Shown here piece after piece: positions 25,920 to 34,910 of a DNA stretch of 64,000 bases. The notes beneath the pieces are model-generated. The model ran no database searches. It worked only from the letters and a program-made list of their open reading frames with translations, and was not told the DNA's origin. The stretch is from Chitinophaga sancti (GTDB taxonomy: Bacteria; Bacteroidota; Bacteroidia; Chitinophagales; Chitinophagaceae): the NCBI RefSeq assembly GCF_034424315.1, contig NZ_CP139972.1, positions 5,952,001 through 6,016,000 of the forward strand, given 5' to 3'. How positions within the stretch are numbered: position 1 is the stretch's first letter; every line of letters begins with the position of its first letter. The position numbers were made by a program, and so were the translations under genes.

Positions 25920-26999
25920 TTATCTGGCCAGTGAGAATCGATTGTCGTTGTAATATTCATCGGGTCTCACCTTCAGGGGATGGGTGCGCTGGTATTGCAA
26001 AAACGCGTCGTATTCAGCTTTATGCATATTTGTCCAGGCTTTGAAAGCAGATTGGTTGCTTACAGGACCAAAGATCCATTGAGTGTAGGCGTCAAATAAA
26101 CCTTCTTTTAACAGGCTGCGCTGGTAGTCAAATAATGCGTAAGGGAACTTCACACCTGAGAAGTTGAACCAGTCCAGCAGGAAACGGGTCCTTACCATGA
26201 CCAGGCTCTCAGGGTCTATACCTGTCATCACTACAGAAGTCTGCTTGCCCATGGAGGCTTTATAGGCGTCTGCAAATTCAGAGGCTGAAGTTTTCTTACT
26301 TTTCCGCTCATTTTCCAGGTCCTCGAGGGCTTTGGTCATGAGGGAAGGATCGTTATACAATTTCTTATAAGCGTCGATCAGCATGGTACGTACTTCGGCG
26401 GTACGTTCAGTATAGCTTTCCAGGTTCACGAAGATTTCGCCGTAGATGATAATCCAGGAAGGATCTTTCACATAGGAATATGCCCTGCAGGCATTGTAGT
26501 AGTTGCCGGGGAAGCCGGGATCTTTCTCAATTCCCTTCAACCAGTTGGACATACCACCTTCGTAAATTTTCAGGAACATTAGCAGCTGGCCGTTGTCATT
26601 GTACAGCTCACCGCTTTCAGGGAAGCGTTTCAGGCCTTTTTCGTACAATTTCTGGGCTGTTTTCCATTCCTGTTTTGCCTGGTAGATGTTACCGGCTATC
26701 TGGTACAATTGTGCATCGGCATCCTTCTTATTCAGCAGGGGTTCGATGGTGCTTTTGGCTTTGCTCATATCGCCCTGCAGCCAGTATGCGAATCCGAGTT
26801 GTTTCTTGTATTGGGTATTGTCAGGTTCCATGGTAATGGCCTGGTTCAGTACCAAAATGGCGTTGGAGTAATCTCCGCTGCGAATGAAGCCGGTGGCGGT
26901 GTTGAATAATTCATTGGCATCCTGTGCGAAAACCGGTAGGGTCGCGAAAAAGAAGCCAATACATATAGCTATTTTCAATAAAGAAGCCCTCATGTACAT
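25920..26999 (-). CDS. Exported tetratricopeptide-repeat protein
   Basis: A 359-residue protein with a signal peptide ending in PVFAQ/DANE (residues 1-25). TPR units follow in the N-terminal half (about 27-150): FNTATGFIRSGDYSNAILVLNQAITMEPDN-type, KKQLGFAYWLQGDMSKAKSTI, YQIAGNIYQAKQEWKTAQKLYEKGLKRFP. The C-terminal half (about 200-359) is mostly helical and ends with an aromatic-rich section (YPYALFDYQRSLLKEGLFDAY). No enzyme motif. Periplasmic protein-protein interaction is the most that can be said. Two Met codons at the start are both usable. Confidence 0.8.
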   Translation of the reverse strand: MYMRASLLKIAICIGFFFATLPVFAQDANELFNTATGFIRSGDYSNAILVLNQAITMEPDNTQYKKQLGFAYWLQGDMSKAKSTIEPLLNKKDADAQLYQIAGNIYQAKQEWKTAQKLYEKGLKRFPESGELYNDNGQLLMFLKIYEGGMSNWLKGIEKDPGFPGNYYNACRAYSYVKDPSWIIIYGEIFVNLESYTERTAEVRTMLIDAYKKLYNDPSLMTKALEDLENERKSKKTSASEFADAYKASMGKQTSVVMTGIDPESLVMVRTRFLLDWFNFSGVKFPYALFDYQRSLLKEGLFDAYTQWIFGPVSNQSAFKAWTNMHKAEYDAFLQYQRTHPLKVRPDEYYNDNRFSLAR

Positions 27000-27180
27000 C
27001 CTTGATCTTTCGTTTGCTGTAAAAATAGTGAAAAATGTGCCAAACCTTGCTGGAGCGAAGAAATTGCCCCAATTGCTATGGGGTTTCTATAAGCCCGCTA
27101 TAAGTGCTGTTTAAGCGTTCTATAATCATTCTTTAGGCATTCTTTAGTGCGATAGGCGCACGGCAAGTGTGCTTCTATAG

Positions 27181-28422
27181 TCAAAGCAGGTGTGAAACAA
27201 GGCCATCTCTCAGCTTTGGTTCAAACCAGGTACTCTTGGGGGGCATCACGTTACCACTATCAGCAATGTCAAATAATTGCTGGATTGTGACTGGATAGAG
27301 GGCAAAAGCTACTTTGTATTCTCCGCTGTCTACCCGCTTTACCAGTTCCTGCAGCCCTCTTATTCCGCCTACAAAGTCAATGCGCTTGTCGGTCCGCTGA
27401 TCTTTAATGCCCAGCAGTTTATCCAGCACATTGTTGGAGAGGATGGTTACATCCAGGATCCCGATAGGATCATAGCTAAAAGTACCTTCCTGTGCGACCA
27501 GGCGATACCAGTTGCCATCCAGGTACATACTGAACTCGTGGAGCATGGAAGGGGCCTGTGGCAGATGTCCGATGGGTTCTACTACAAAATCGTATTCCAG
27601 TTTAGAGAGCAGGTCTTCCTTGCTCAGGCCATTCAGGTCTTTGACCACCCTGTTGTAATCGAGGATCATCAGCTGACTGGCGGGGAAGATAGTGGTGAGG
27701 AAATAATTAGCCGGATCATCGAGGCCGATGCGTTGTTGTTCTTCCAGTTCCTTTTGCACCAGTGATGCGGAGGCGGCACGATGGTGACCGTCAGCAATAT
27801 ACGTATGAGGTACTTTGCTCTCAAAGAGCGCTGTGATATTATCGTTGGTGGCTTTGTCATCTACTATCCAGATGGTATGCTGAATGCCGTCTGTAGCAGT
27901 AAAGTCGTACGCAGGTGTATGCCGGCTGGTCCATTGATCGATCAATGAATTGATGTCGGGAACATCGTTGTAGGCAAGGAATACATTGCCAGTCTGCGCG
28001 TTGGTCGTTTTGATATTATTGATCCTGTCCTTTTCCTTGTCTGGACGGGTGAATTCGTGTTTCTTAATAATCCCGCTGTTATAGTCGGATATCGAGGAGA
28101 CACAAACGAGGCCTGTCTGGCTGCGACCATTCATGACCAGGCGATAGATGTAATAGCAGGGAGTATCGTCCTGGAAGAGGGTACCATCGGCAATAAAGCT
28201 TTGCAGGTTTTCTGCTGCTTTATCATATACGGACTGGCTATAAACGTCGGTGCCATCGGGAAGGTCAATTTCTGATTTGGAAACGTGGTAAAAAGAGTAG
28301 GGGTTGCCGGCTGCTTCTATCTTTGCTTCCTGAGCGCCTAGCACATCATATGGTCTGGCTGCAACTTTCTCAGCCAGTGCCGGCGTGGGTCTTAATCCTT
28401 TGAACGGTCTGATGATTGCCAT
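27181..28422 (-). CDS. DUF1015 protein
   Basis: A 413-residue DUF1015 protein. Family features seen are ALRPTPALAEKVAARPYDVL-type start (FKGLRPTPA), HVSKSEIDLP, the HEFTRPDKEKDRINNIKTTNAQTGNVF block (about 138-164), YIADGHHRAASA (about 212-223) and the acidic C-terminal region. In Bacteroidota it commonly lies beside serC and serA. Here serC is upstream on the same strand with a 197-base spacer. Its activity is unknown to me. Confidence 0.9.
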   Translation of the reverse strand: MAIIRPFKGLRPTPALAEKVAARPYDVLGAQEAKIEAAGNPYSFYHVSKSEIDLPDGTDVYSQSVYDKAAENLQSFIADGTLFQDDTPCYYIYRLVMNGRSQTGLVCVSSISDYNSGIIKKHEFTRPDKEKDRINNIKTTNAQTGNVFLAYNDVPDINSLIDQWTSRHTPAYDFTATDGIQHTIWIVDDKATNDNITALFESKVPHTYIADGHHRAASASLVQKELEEQQRIGLDDPANYFLTTIFPASQLMILDYNRVVKDLNGLSKEDLLSKLEYDFVVEPIGHLPQAPSMLHEFSMYLDGNWYRLVAQEGTFSYDPIGILDVTILSNNVLDKLLGIKDQRTDKRIDFVGGIRGLQELVKRVDSGEYKVAFALYPVTIQQLFDIADSGNVMPPKSTWFEPKLRDGLVSHLL

Positions 28423-28564
28423 AATACGGGGTATTGTTAGTCAGGTAAATGTAAATGCAAATAGGCACATGAGCAAATACGAGGCCACAATGGGATTTGT
28501 AGGAGCAGGCTAGCGGCAGGCATTCTATAAAAACGGCATTAGGTCCGCCGCAGGCACCACTGCT

Positions 28565-28606
28565 AAAAACAAAAGCTCCTGCCGATAAGCAGGAGCTTTT
28601 GTTTTT
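28565..28606 (-). terminator. Terminator of serC
   Basis: An 18-bp perfect stem (AAAAACAAAAGCTCCTGC and its complement) with a 6-base loop lies 14 bases beyond the serC stop. The stem carries its own A and T runs, so it can act on either strand. The core AGCTCCTGC is shared with the terminator at 45095-45135. Confidence 0.85.
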
Positions 28607-28619
28607 ATATAAAGTAAGA

Positions 28620-29690
28620 TTACGCTTTTTTATGGCTAAAATGCTTCATTGCCTCTACCAGCACTTCCACGCTTTCGTATGGTAATGCATTGTACAGGGA
28701 GGCACGGAAACCACCAACACTGCGGTGCCCCTTGATCCCTACGATGTCTTCCTTCTTGGTTAATTTCAGGAATTCATCTTCCAGTTCGGGTTTATCCATG
28801 ATAAAGCATACGTTCATGCGGCTACGGTCTTCCTTTGCCACAGTGCCACGGAACAATGGGTTCTGATCGATCTCATCGTAGAGGATCGCTGCTTTTTTCT
28901 CATTTAATTTTTCAATGCCAGCAGCACCGCCCTGGGCTTTCAGCCAGCGAAGGGTGAGCATGGAAATGTAAACTGAAAATACGGGAGGGGTATTCAACAT
29001 TGATCCGTTCTCAATGTGATTACGGTAGTCCAGAATCGTTGGAATTTTTCGGGTTACCTTACCCAGGAGGTTCTTACGTACAGCTACCATCGTTACGCCT
29101 GCAGCGCCCATGTTTTTCTGTACACCGGCATAGATGAGTGAGAACTTGTTGAAGTCCATTTGTCTGCTCAGGATATCACTGCTCATGTCAGCAATCAATG
29201 GAACATCTACCTGTGGTATTTGTTGCCATTGCGTACCATAGATGGTATTGTTGGTCGTGATGTGCAGGTAAGTTGATTTTGGGGAAACATTAAATTGTTT
29301 GGGGATGTAAGTGTAGTTACTTTCTTTTGAACTACCAGCTACGTCTACGAAACCAAACTGCTTTGCTTCTTTAATCGCCTTATTGCTCCATACACCGGTA
29401 TCAATGTAGGATGCCGTACCATCATTTTCAAGTAAGTTCATCGGAATCTGCAGGAATTGCTGCGTAGCACCACCATGAAGGAAGAGTACTTCGAAGTCAT
29501 CTTCCAGTTGCATCAGTTCGCGTACGAGATTACGTGCCTCATCCATGACAGCCTGAAACAGTGGAGTCCTATGCCCTATTTCCAATATGGACATTCCTGA
29601 CCCCTCAAAGTCAATCAAAGCCTTACTAGCTTTGTACAGAACCTCATTTGGTAATACGGAAGGTCCCGCGTTAAAATTGTGCACCTTCAT
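28620..29690 (-). CDS. serC: Phosphoserine aminotransferase
   Basis: A 356-residue PLP enzyme that makes 3-phosphoserine from 3-phosphohydroxypyruvate in serine synthesis. It opens with VHNFNAGPSVLP, has LHGGATQQF near 71-79, DMSSDILSR near 168-176, and the Schiff-base Lys192 in YAGVQKNMGAAG. I start at ATG 29690 because this gives the normal length; the open frame extends to 29729. A Bacteroidota-type -7 element lies about 140 bases upstream. SerA, often the next gene, is missing from this window. Confidence 0.96.
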   Translation of the reverse strand: MKVHNFNAGPSVLPNEVLYKASKALIDFEGSGMSILEIGHRTPLFQAVMDEARNLVRELMQLEDDFEVLFLHGGATQQFLQIPMNLLENDGTASYIDTGVWSNKAIKEAKQFGFVDVAGSSKESNYTYIPKQFNVSPKSTYLHITTNNTIYGTQWQQIPQVDVPLIADMSSDILSRQMDFNKFSLIYAGVQKNMGAAGVTMVAVRKNLLGKVTRKIPTILDYRNHIENGSMLNTPPVFSVYISMLTLRWLKAQGGAAGIEKLNEKKAAILYDEIDQNPLFRGTVAKEDRSRMNVCFIMDKPELEDEFLKLTKKEDIVGIKGHRSVGGFRASLYNALPYESVEVLVEAMKHFSHKKA

Positions 29691-29832
29691 AGGTCGATCT
29701 AAATTAAATAAATTGTTAGCTTGTTCCACTTTGCTTCTTGGTTTTGTCAGAGGAATGGATTAAAAAATAGATAATGGCATTTCAAATCAGATGCTGATGT
29801 TGTGTAGGATAAGGCTAAAAAGATAGTATTAA

Positions 29833-29840
29833 CAAAGATA
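29833..29840 (-). promoter_or_regulatory. Candidate -7 element for serC
   Basis: On the minus strand TATCTTTG matches TAnnTTTG exactly, with a TTTCG-like -33 region about 19 bases upstream in an AT-rich stretch. It would give a leader of about 135 bases. Prediction only. Confidence 0.4.
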
Positions 29841-29922
29841 ATTTATATTTTTTTAAAATCGAAATTAATTGAAAGGTCCTTTGTGCGCTTAATATCTCTC
29901 TTTTTTACAAAGCGTATGCCAG

Positions 29923-30870
29923 CTATTCCTCCACACGGCCCATCATTTTGCCTGTATCTGGCAGGGTTGTATTTTCTTTAATTTTTTTTTGTACAAGGAA
30001 CCTGAGTGGTGGCTGTCCGGCATTGACCCAGGCAGTATACCAGCAGCAGGCTACAGCATGGATTGATGCCCGCATGCGGCGTTCTACCATATCGCCCAGT
30101 AATTGCTGATATGCTTTCGTATAGGAGGTAGCGTAAGTACGCACCAGTTTTCCTTTTCTGTTTTCATAGGCATAACGGGCATCTGCAGGTGTGCGAAGGC
30201 TTAGGGCTTTTTCTTCTCTTAGAACCGTGTCTGCTGCAAGTGCGCTGGTACTTACTATCTGCCATATAAATGAGGGTACATCCCGGATGTAGATGGCCTT
30301 GCCGCACCAGTAACTGAATGAAGCATCTGCCAGCAGTTCAGGGATCCGGGATTCCCATAGTCCATGAATCCCTTCCTGCCCCGTGAACTGCCCATTGTGA
30401 TTAGAGCAGGCATGCAGGGGTACATGGGCATCGGCTACATAATGCCCCAGGTCAGCACTGAGCTGAAGTATTTTATCCGGGTCTTTGTCCTGGAATGCTT
30501 TGGAGAGCCGGGCCATCATTTGTGGAATATACCAGGATACGATCCCGTATTGTAGCAGGCTATCTTCCCCAAACTGTTGCAGGGCAGCCTGCCAGCTGCG
30601 GGGGATCCAGTCATAGGGAGGAGCACCATAGTGATCTAGATCTATATAGTGACGCGGTCCTTCGGCGGCTACGATATATCTTCTTTTATCAGCATCTGTA
30701 GCATGCGCTTTCAGGTAGGCCTGCTGCGATTTGTATAGCACCAGCATGGCAGGTGGAAGGGAAAATATGGCCAGTTCATTGATCCGCTGATGGGCAAAGA
30801 ATCCCCAGCCCATTGCAGAGAATGGGAGGGCGGCGCAAACAACAATGGAAAACAGTCTTTTTAAAAACAT
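29923..30870 (-). CDS. Exported zinc-dependent phospholipase C / S1-P1 nuclease-fold protein
   Basis: A 315-residue secreted protein. The signal peptide ends so that the mature chain starts with Trp22 (SAMG/WGFFAHQ), as in S1/P1 nucleases and zinc phospholipases C where the N-terminal Trp itself binds zinc. Further ligand motifs are WGFFAHQRI (His), YIDLDHYG, and HYVADAHVPLHA plus the Glu-containing HGLWESRIPEL (about 143-180). Active on nucleic acid or phospholipid; which cannot be decided. It follows the DUF502 gene by 2 bases, so they form an operon. Confidence 0.85.
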   Translation of the reverse strand: MFLKRLFSIVVCAALPFSAMGWGFFAHQRINELAIFSLPPAMLVLYKSQQAYLKAHATDADKRRYIVAAEGPRHYIDLDHYGAPPYDWIPRSWQAALQQFGEDSLLQYGIVSWYIPQMMARLSKAFQDKDPDKILQLSADLGHYVADAHVPLHACSNHNGQFTGQEGIHGLWESRIPELLADASFSYWCGKAIYIRDVPSFIWQIVSTSALAADTVLREEKALSLRTPADARYAYENRKGKLVRTYATSYTKAYQQLLGDMVERRMRASIHAVACCWYTAWVNAGQPPLRFLVQKKIKENTTLPDTGKMMGRVEE

Positions 30871-30872
30871 AA

Positions 30873-31496
30873 TTATTTACTGTGGTGCTCCAGGGAGGTC
30901 ACCCCACCGCTTACGGCAAACTTCATGGCTTCTCCTGCTGAGATATTGGTAAGTGGTTTTACCTTTTCTGCAGGTACCATGAATACTTTACCTGTGATGG
31001 CATAAGCGTGTGGTACATACACCGCCATGTAGCCTTCCAGGCCCAGTGTGCTAAGGTCAGGCTGGGTGATAAAGCCCATTTCCCATACATCCAGACCATA
31101 GATCTGGACCAGTACGGGATGGTCGAACTTCTTCTTTTCCCCTACAAAGGCGTCGAAAACGTCTTTGACAGATGAGTAGATATATTTGATGAAAGGTGTC
31201 TTTTCCAGGATGCTGTCAAAGAGTGCGAAGATCCTTCCCAGGATAAAGGAGGAACTCAGGTAACCTACTACCACCACCAGCAACAGCACCAGTGCAAAAC
31301 CTACCCCCTTATAACGAAGGTAGCTGAGTGGCGCTTCCTGTGGAATGAGATACTTTGGGAAGATATTGTCGATGGTAACAAACAGGTAATACAAAGTAAA
31401 GGCGGTCACACCGATAGGTGCCAGGATCAGCAGACCCTGGAAGAAATACCTTAATATCTTCGATGCCAGAACTTTAAGTCGGTTTTTTGGAGACAT
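30873..31496 (-). CDS. DUF502 membrane protein
   Basis: A 207-residue DUF502 protein with two hydrophobic helices (about 15-40 and 70-95). The family motif is the cytosolic or periplasmic domain around EKTPFIKYIYSSVKDVFDAF and YMAVYVPHAYAITGK(V). Function is unknown; the C-terminal domain is conserved. The start overlaps nothing; gene spacing with the zinc-enzyme gene is 2 bases. It is divergent from the TetR operon. Confidence 0.9.
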   Translation of the reverse strand: MSPKNRLKVLASKILRYFFQGLLILAPIGVTAFTLYYLFVTIDNIFPKYLIPQEAPLSYLRYKGVGFALVLLLVVVVGYLSSSFILGRIFALFDSILEKTPFIKYIYSSVKDVFDAFVGEKKKFDHPVLVQIYGLDVWEMGFITQPDLSTLGLEGYMAVYVPHAYAITGKVFMVPAEKVKPLTNISAGEAMKFAVSGGVTSLEHHSK

Positions 31497-31585
31497 ATAG
31501 TTGTTGTAATAACTGCGGCAAAGGTACTATAAATGGGGGAATGTGCTTTTTTAGTTCAACTTATCTACATTAAATAAAATCCTTC

Positions 31586-31615
31586 TGGAAACTTTTATAG
31601 TTTAAAAAGTTTCCA
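31586..31615. promoter_or_regulatory. Palindromic candidate operator upstream of the TetR/efflux operon
   Basis: TGGAAACTTTT (31586-31596) is the exact reverse complement of AAAAGTTTCCA (31605-31615), with an 8-base spacer. A further TTTCCATAGTTTT-like half site overlaps its right arm. It lies about 150 bases before the TetR ATG, a natural autoregulation site for a TetR homodimer. Confidence 0.55.
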
Positions 31616-31639
31616 TAGTTTTACCAAAGACCTTTATTC

Positions 31640-31653
31640 TGAGTAATGACTCA
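31640..31653. promoter_or_regulatory. Second short palindrome upstream of TetR gene
   Basis: TGAGT, four bases, ACTCA form a small inverted repeat between the main palindrome and the TetR gene. A third TGAGT lies near 31702. It could be a secondary binding site but is short enough to be chance. Confidence 0.3.
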
Positions 31654-31762
31654 TTATAATATTGGGCCGGCCACTGGCCAATAGTGATCGATGGTAGCTA
31701 TGAGTCGCTACTTTATAATGAGAAGAAATGTAAGATTTTTTGCCCCTGCAAAACACTATCCA

Positions 31763-32371
31763 ATGGAAATACAGGAACGTATTCTGGATACCGCATTCAA
31801 TTTATTCAGCCAGTTTGGCACCAGATCCATTACCATGGACGACATTGCCCAAAAGATGGGAGTCTCCAAAAAAACCCTTTATGCCCACTTCGCTGACAAA
31901 GATGAGCTGGTCACCCATGCGATTTCGCGCCATCTGCTCACCATAGATAAAGACTGTAAAGAAAACCAAACCCAGGCTGAAGATGCCATTGGAGAGCTCT
32001 TTCTCGTCATGCAAATGCTGGATAAGCAATTCCGGAACATGAAGCCCTTTGTGCTCCTTGACCTGCAAAGATATCACGCTGCTGCCTACCAGGCTTTTCT
32101 CTCTTACAGAGACAACAGCCTGCAAAGCACCATCCGCCAAAACCTGGAACGGGGAATCCGGGAGGGGCTCTATCGCTCCAACCTGGAGGTGGATATACTT
32201 ACCAGGTATCGCCTGGCCACTGCTATGCTCTGTTTTCAACCAGATGTATTTGCACCCGGGCTCTACGAGATGAGTAAAGTACAAAGAATTTTATTGGAAC
32301 ATTTCCTTTATGGACTTGTTTCGAGTAAAGGGTTTGAAAGGATCGAAGCCTACAAACTACAACTATCGTAA
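31763..32371 (+). CDS. TetR family transcriptional regulator
   Basis: A 202-residue TetR regulator. The N-terminal helix-turn-helix is ERILDTAFNLFSQFGTRSITMDDIAQKMGVSKKTLYAHFADKDEL-type, spanning about residues 5-49. The ligand domain follows. I start at ATG 31763 because it begins the canonical MEIQERIL helix; the open frame extends to 31691. It is first in an operon with tolC, membrane-fusion and RND genes, 6 bases before tolC. It most likely represses that pump until a toxic ligand binds. Confidence 0.94.
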   Translation: MEIQERILDTAFNLFSQFGTRSITMDDIAQKMGVSKKTLYAHFADKDELVTHAISRHLLTIDKDCKENQTQAEDAIGELFLVMQMLDKQFRNMKPFVLLDLQRYHAAAYQAFLSYRDNSLQSTIRQNLERGIREGLYRSNLEVDILTRYRLATAMLCFQPDVFAPGLYEMSKVQRILLEHFLYGLVSSKGFERIEAYKLQLS

Positions 32372-32377
32372 AACCAA

Positions 32378-33751
32378 ATGACCTTTATGCAAGCGAACCA
32401 AAAGCGGACAGGATGGATAGGAGCCTTGCTGCTGCTGATCTTTCACACGGGAATGGCCCAGTCTCCCACCAATACGCCGTTAGCACCTATGTCGCTCTCT
32501 GCGAAAGAAGCGGTAGATTATGCCCTTGTTAACCAGGCCACCGTGAGAAACGCTAAACTGGATGAACTCATTCAGCTGGCGAAAAATAAAGAGGTAAGCG
32601 GAATGGCGCTCCCTCAGCTCAGCGGCGCCGGATCCTTCCAGCACAATCCAATTGTCCAGAAACAACTGATCGACGCCTCCAACTTCTCCGACACGGTTCC
32701 CAAAGGCACCCTTGTTCCTTTCTCCTTCGGATTGAAATTCAACGTGCTCGGCGAAGTCAAATTAAACCAGGTACTCTTCGACCCCAGCGTACTCGTAGCC
32801 CTCCAGGCCCGCAAAACACTGGAAGAACTCTCCCACAGGGGTGTACAGAAAGCAGAGATCGATGTTAAAGTGAATGTTTACAAAGCTTATTACAACGTGT
32901 TGTCTGCACGTAAAGCCCTGAGCATACTCAGGGGCAACCTGACTACGTTGGAAAAACTGCTGGGTGAAACAAGGGAAACCTACAAAAACGGGCTCGTGGA
33001 AAAACTGGATGTAGACCGGCTGATAGTGCAGGTAACTAATCTTCGTACGGAAGAGACCAAATTGCAGAACCTTTCCGAAGTAGGAATGGCAGCCCTTAAA
33101 TACTCCATGGGCATGCCCATGCGTACGGACCTAACGCTTACAGATACACTCTCTACCGCAGAAATAAAATCAGCAGTAGCCGTAGAAAAATTCGATTACT
33201 CTCAGCGTATAGAATTCCAGTTGCTGGAGTCACAAAAGAAAGCGTACGAGTACGATCTTAAGCGCTATAAATACAATGCGCTGCCTACGCTTTCCCTGTT
33301 TGGTACAGGAGGCATCAGTCGTGCAAGTGATGTGTTTAACTACTTTGATAAGCAAACCTGGTATGGGTATGTTGGCTACGGTGTGAACCTGAGCTTCAAC
33401 ATTTTTACAGGCTTCCAGCGCAGACGCAAAGTCGATCAGGCTTTCCTGCAGGTGAAGAAAACAGAAGTGAGCATAGAAGATGCAAGACTCGGTATTGACC
33501 TGGAACAAACACAATCTACTTCCAACCTGCGCAACAATATCGTAGCGCTCGAAGCTCAGGAAAGCAATATGCAACTGGCGCAGGAAGTATACAATACTAC
33601 CCAGATCAAATACAAAGAGGGGGTAGGTTCCAGTGTGGAAATGAGTACTGCTGAAAATGACCTGCTCACTGCACAGAACAATTATTTCACAGCACTCTAC
33701 AATGCCAGTGTATCTAAGATCGATTACCTGAAAGCTTACGGCAAGTTGTAG
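32378..33751 (+). CDS. TolC-like outer membrane efflux protein
   Basis: A 457-residue outer membrane channel of the TolC family. A signal peptide ends near HTGMAQS. The rest is the paired long helices of OEP domains (about 45-220 and 270-455), with the LSAKEAVDYALVNQATVRNA opening, and YKNGLVEKLDVDRL and YKEGVGSSVEMSTAENDLL repeats. It forms the outer channel for the RND pump encoded next. It is the second gene of the TetR operon; the membrane fusion gene starts 34 bases later. Confidence 0.93.
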   Translation: MTFMQANQKRTGWIGALLLLIFHTGMAQSPTNTPLAPMSLSAKEAVDYALVNQATVRNAKLDELIQLAKNKEVSGMALPQLSGAGSFQHNPIVQKQLIDASNFSDTVPKGTLVPFSFGLKFNVLGEVKLNQVLFDPSVLVALQARKTLEELSHRGVQKAEIDVKVNVYKAYYNVLSARKALSILRGNLTTLEKLLGETRETYKNGLVEKLDVDRLIVQVTNLRTEETKLQNLSEVGMAALKYSMGMPMRTDLTLTDTLSTAEIKSAVAVEKFDYSQRIEFQLLESQKKAYEYDLKRYKYNALPTLSLFGTGGISRASDVFNYFDKQTWYGYVGYGVNLSFNIFTGFQRRRKVDQAFLQVKKTEVSIEDARLGIDLEQTQSTSNLRNNIVALEAQESNMQLAQEVYNTTQIKYKEGVGSSVEMSTAENDLLTAQNNYFTALYNASVSKIDYLKAYGKL

Positions 33752-33785
33752 CCGCTGCATTATTCCTAATTCTAATTCATTCTAT

Positions 33786-34892
33786 ATGTCTTATAAACAT
33801 CACTCCGCATTACTGTTCCTGCTCGTCTTAGCGGCATGCGGTCAGCCTACAGCCGAGGAAAAACTCCAGAATCTCAAAAAAAAGGAAGCGGACCTGAAAA
33901 AAGAGATTGCACTACTGGAAAAGCAAGTGAATAAAACCGATACAGCTGCAAAGAAGATGAAGTCTGTAGTGGTGACTGCCATAAGAGATTCTGTATTCGA
34001 ACACTATATAGATATACAGGGTGCTGTAGATGCACGCGAAAATGTGAACGTCAGTTCTAAAGTGCCGGGTGTGATCACCGCTATTTATGTAAAGGAAGGT
34101 CAGAACGTTTCCAAAGGTCAGACACTGGCACAGGTAGATGATCAGATTCTGCGCGCGAATATGGCCGAATTACGCACCCAGCTGGACCTGGCTACGACCT
34201 TGTATCAAAAACAACAGAACCTCTGGAAACAACAGATCGGCTCTGAAGTACAATACCTGAATGCTAAAAACCAGAAGGAATCACTGGAAAGGAAAATGGC
34301 TACCCTGAATGATCAGCTCTCCCAGGCAAAGATCGTATCTCCGATCAATGGTTCTGTGGATGCGGTTATCTCCAAACTGGGTGACAATGCAGCGCCGGGA
34401 TCTACTTCATTCAGAGTAGTGAACAGCGCTAACCTGCGGGTATTGGCAAACGTTGCTGAAGCCTATGCGGGTGCAGTAAAAACAGGTGATCCGGTGGTGG
34501 TAGCGTTCCCGGATATTGATAAGGAATTGCGTACCAAAATCGGGTTTGCTGCCAAAGCCATCGACCCGGTAAGCCGCACTATCAGGGTAGAAGTACCTAT
34601 GCCGAATGATGCTGCGCTGAGACCAAATATGATTGCACAGATCAAGATCATAGACTATTCTACACCTCATGCACTGGTGATACCTGTAAATGTGATCCAG
34701 TATGCATTAGGGAAATCCTATGTAATTGTCGCTGAAAAATCAAAAGATGGATTGATCGCTAAGAGAAGAGAAGTGGAAGTAGGTCGTACCTACAATGACA
34801 AAGCGGAGATCAAAAGCGGATTACAGGCAGGAGAAAATGTAGTAACAACAGGTTATCAGGGATTGAATGACAATGACCTGATCCAGTTATGA
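33786..34892 (+). CDS. RND efflux membrane fusion (adaptor) lipoprotein
   Basis: A 368-residue HlyD/AcrA-type adaptor. The lipobox is LVLAAC (Cys18), followed by a coiled coil (about 25-55). The biotinyl-lipoyl half-domains are around VDARENVNVSSKVPGVI and VSPINGSVDAVIS, with a helical hairpin between them (about 118-180), then beta-barrel and membrane-proximal domains. It joins the TolC-like channel to the RND transporter gene, which starts 18 bases later. Substrates not predictable. Confidence 0.93.
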   Translation: MSYKHHSALLFLLVLAACGQPTAEEKLQNLKKKEADLKKEIALLEKQVNKTDTAAKKMKSVVVTAIRDSVFEHYIDIQGAVDARENVNVSSKVPGVITAIYVKEGQNVSKGQTLAQVDDQILRANMAELRTQLDLATTLYQKQQNLWKQQIGSEVQYLNAKNQKESLERKMATLNDQLSQAKIVSPINGSVDAVISKLGDNAAPGSTSFRVVNSANLRVLANVAEAYAGAVKTGDPVVVAFPDIDKELRTKIGFAAKAIDPVSRTIRVEVPMPNDAALRPNMIAQIKIIDYSTPHALVIPVNVIQYALGKSYVIVAEKSKDGLIAKRREVEVGRTYNDKAEIKSGLQAGENVVTTGYQGLNDNDLIQL

Positions 34893-34910
34893 TCTTAAAA
34901 ATACTGTTGT

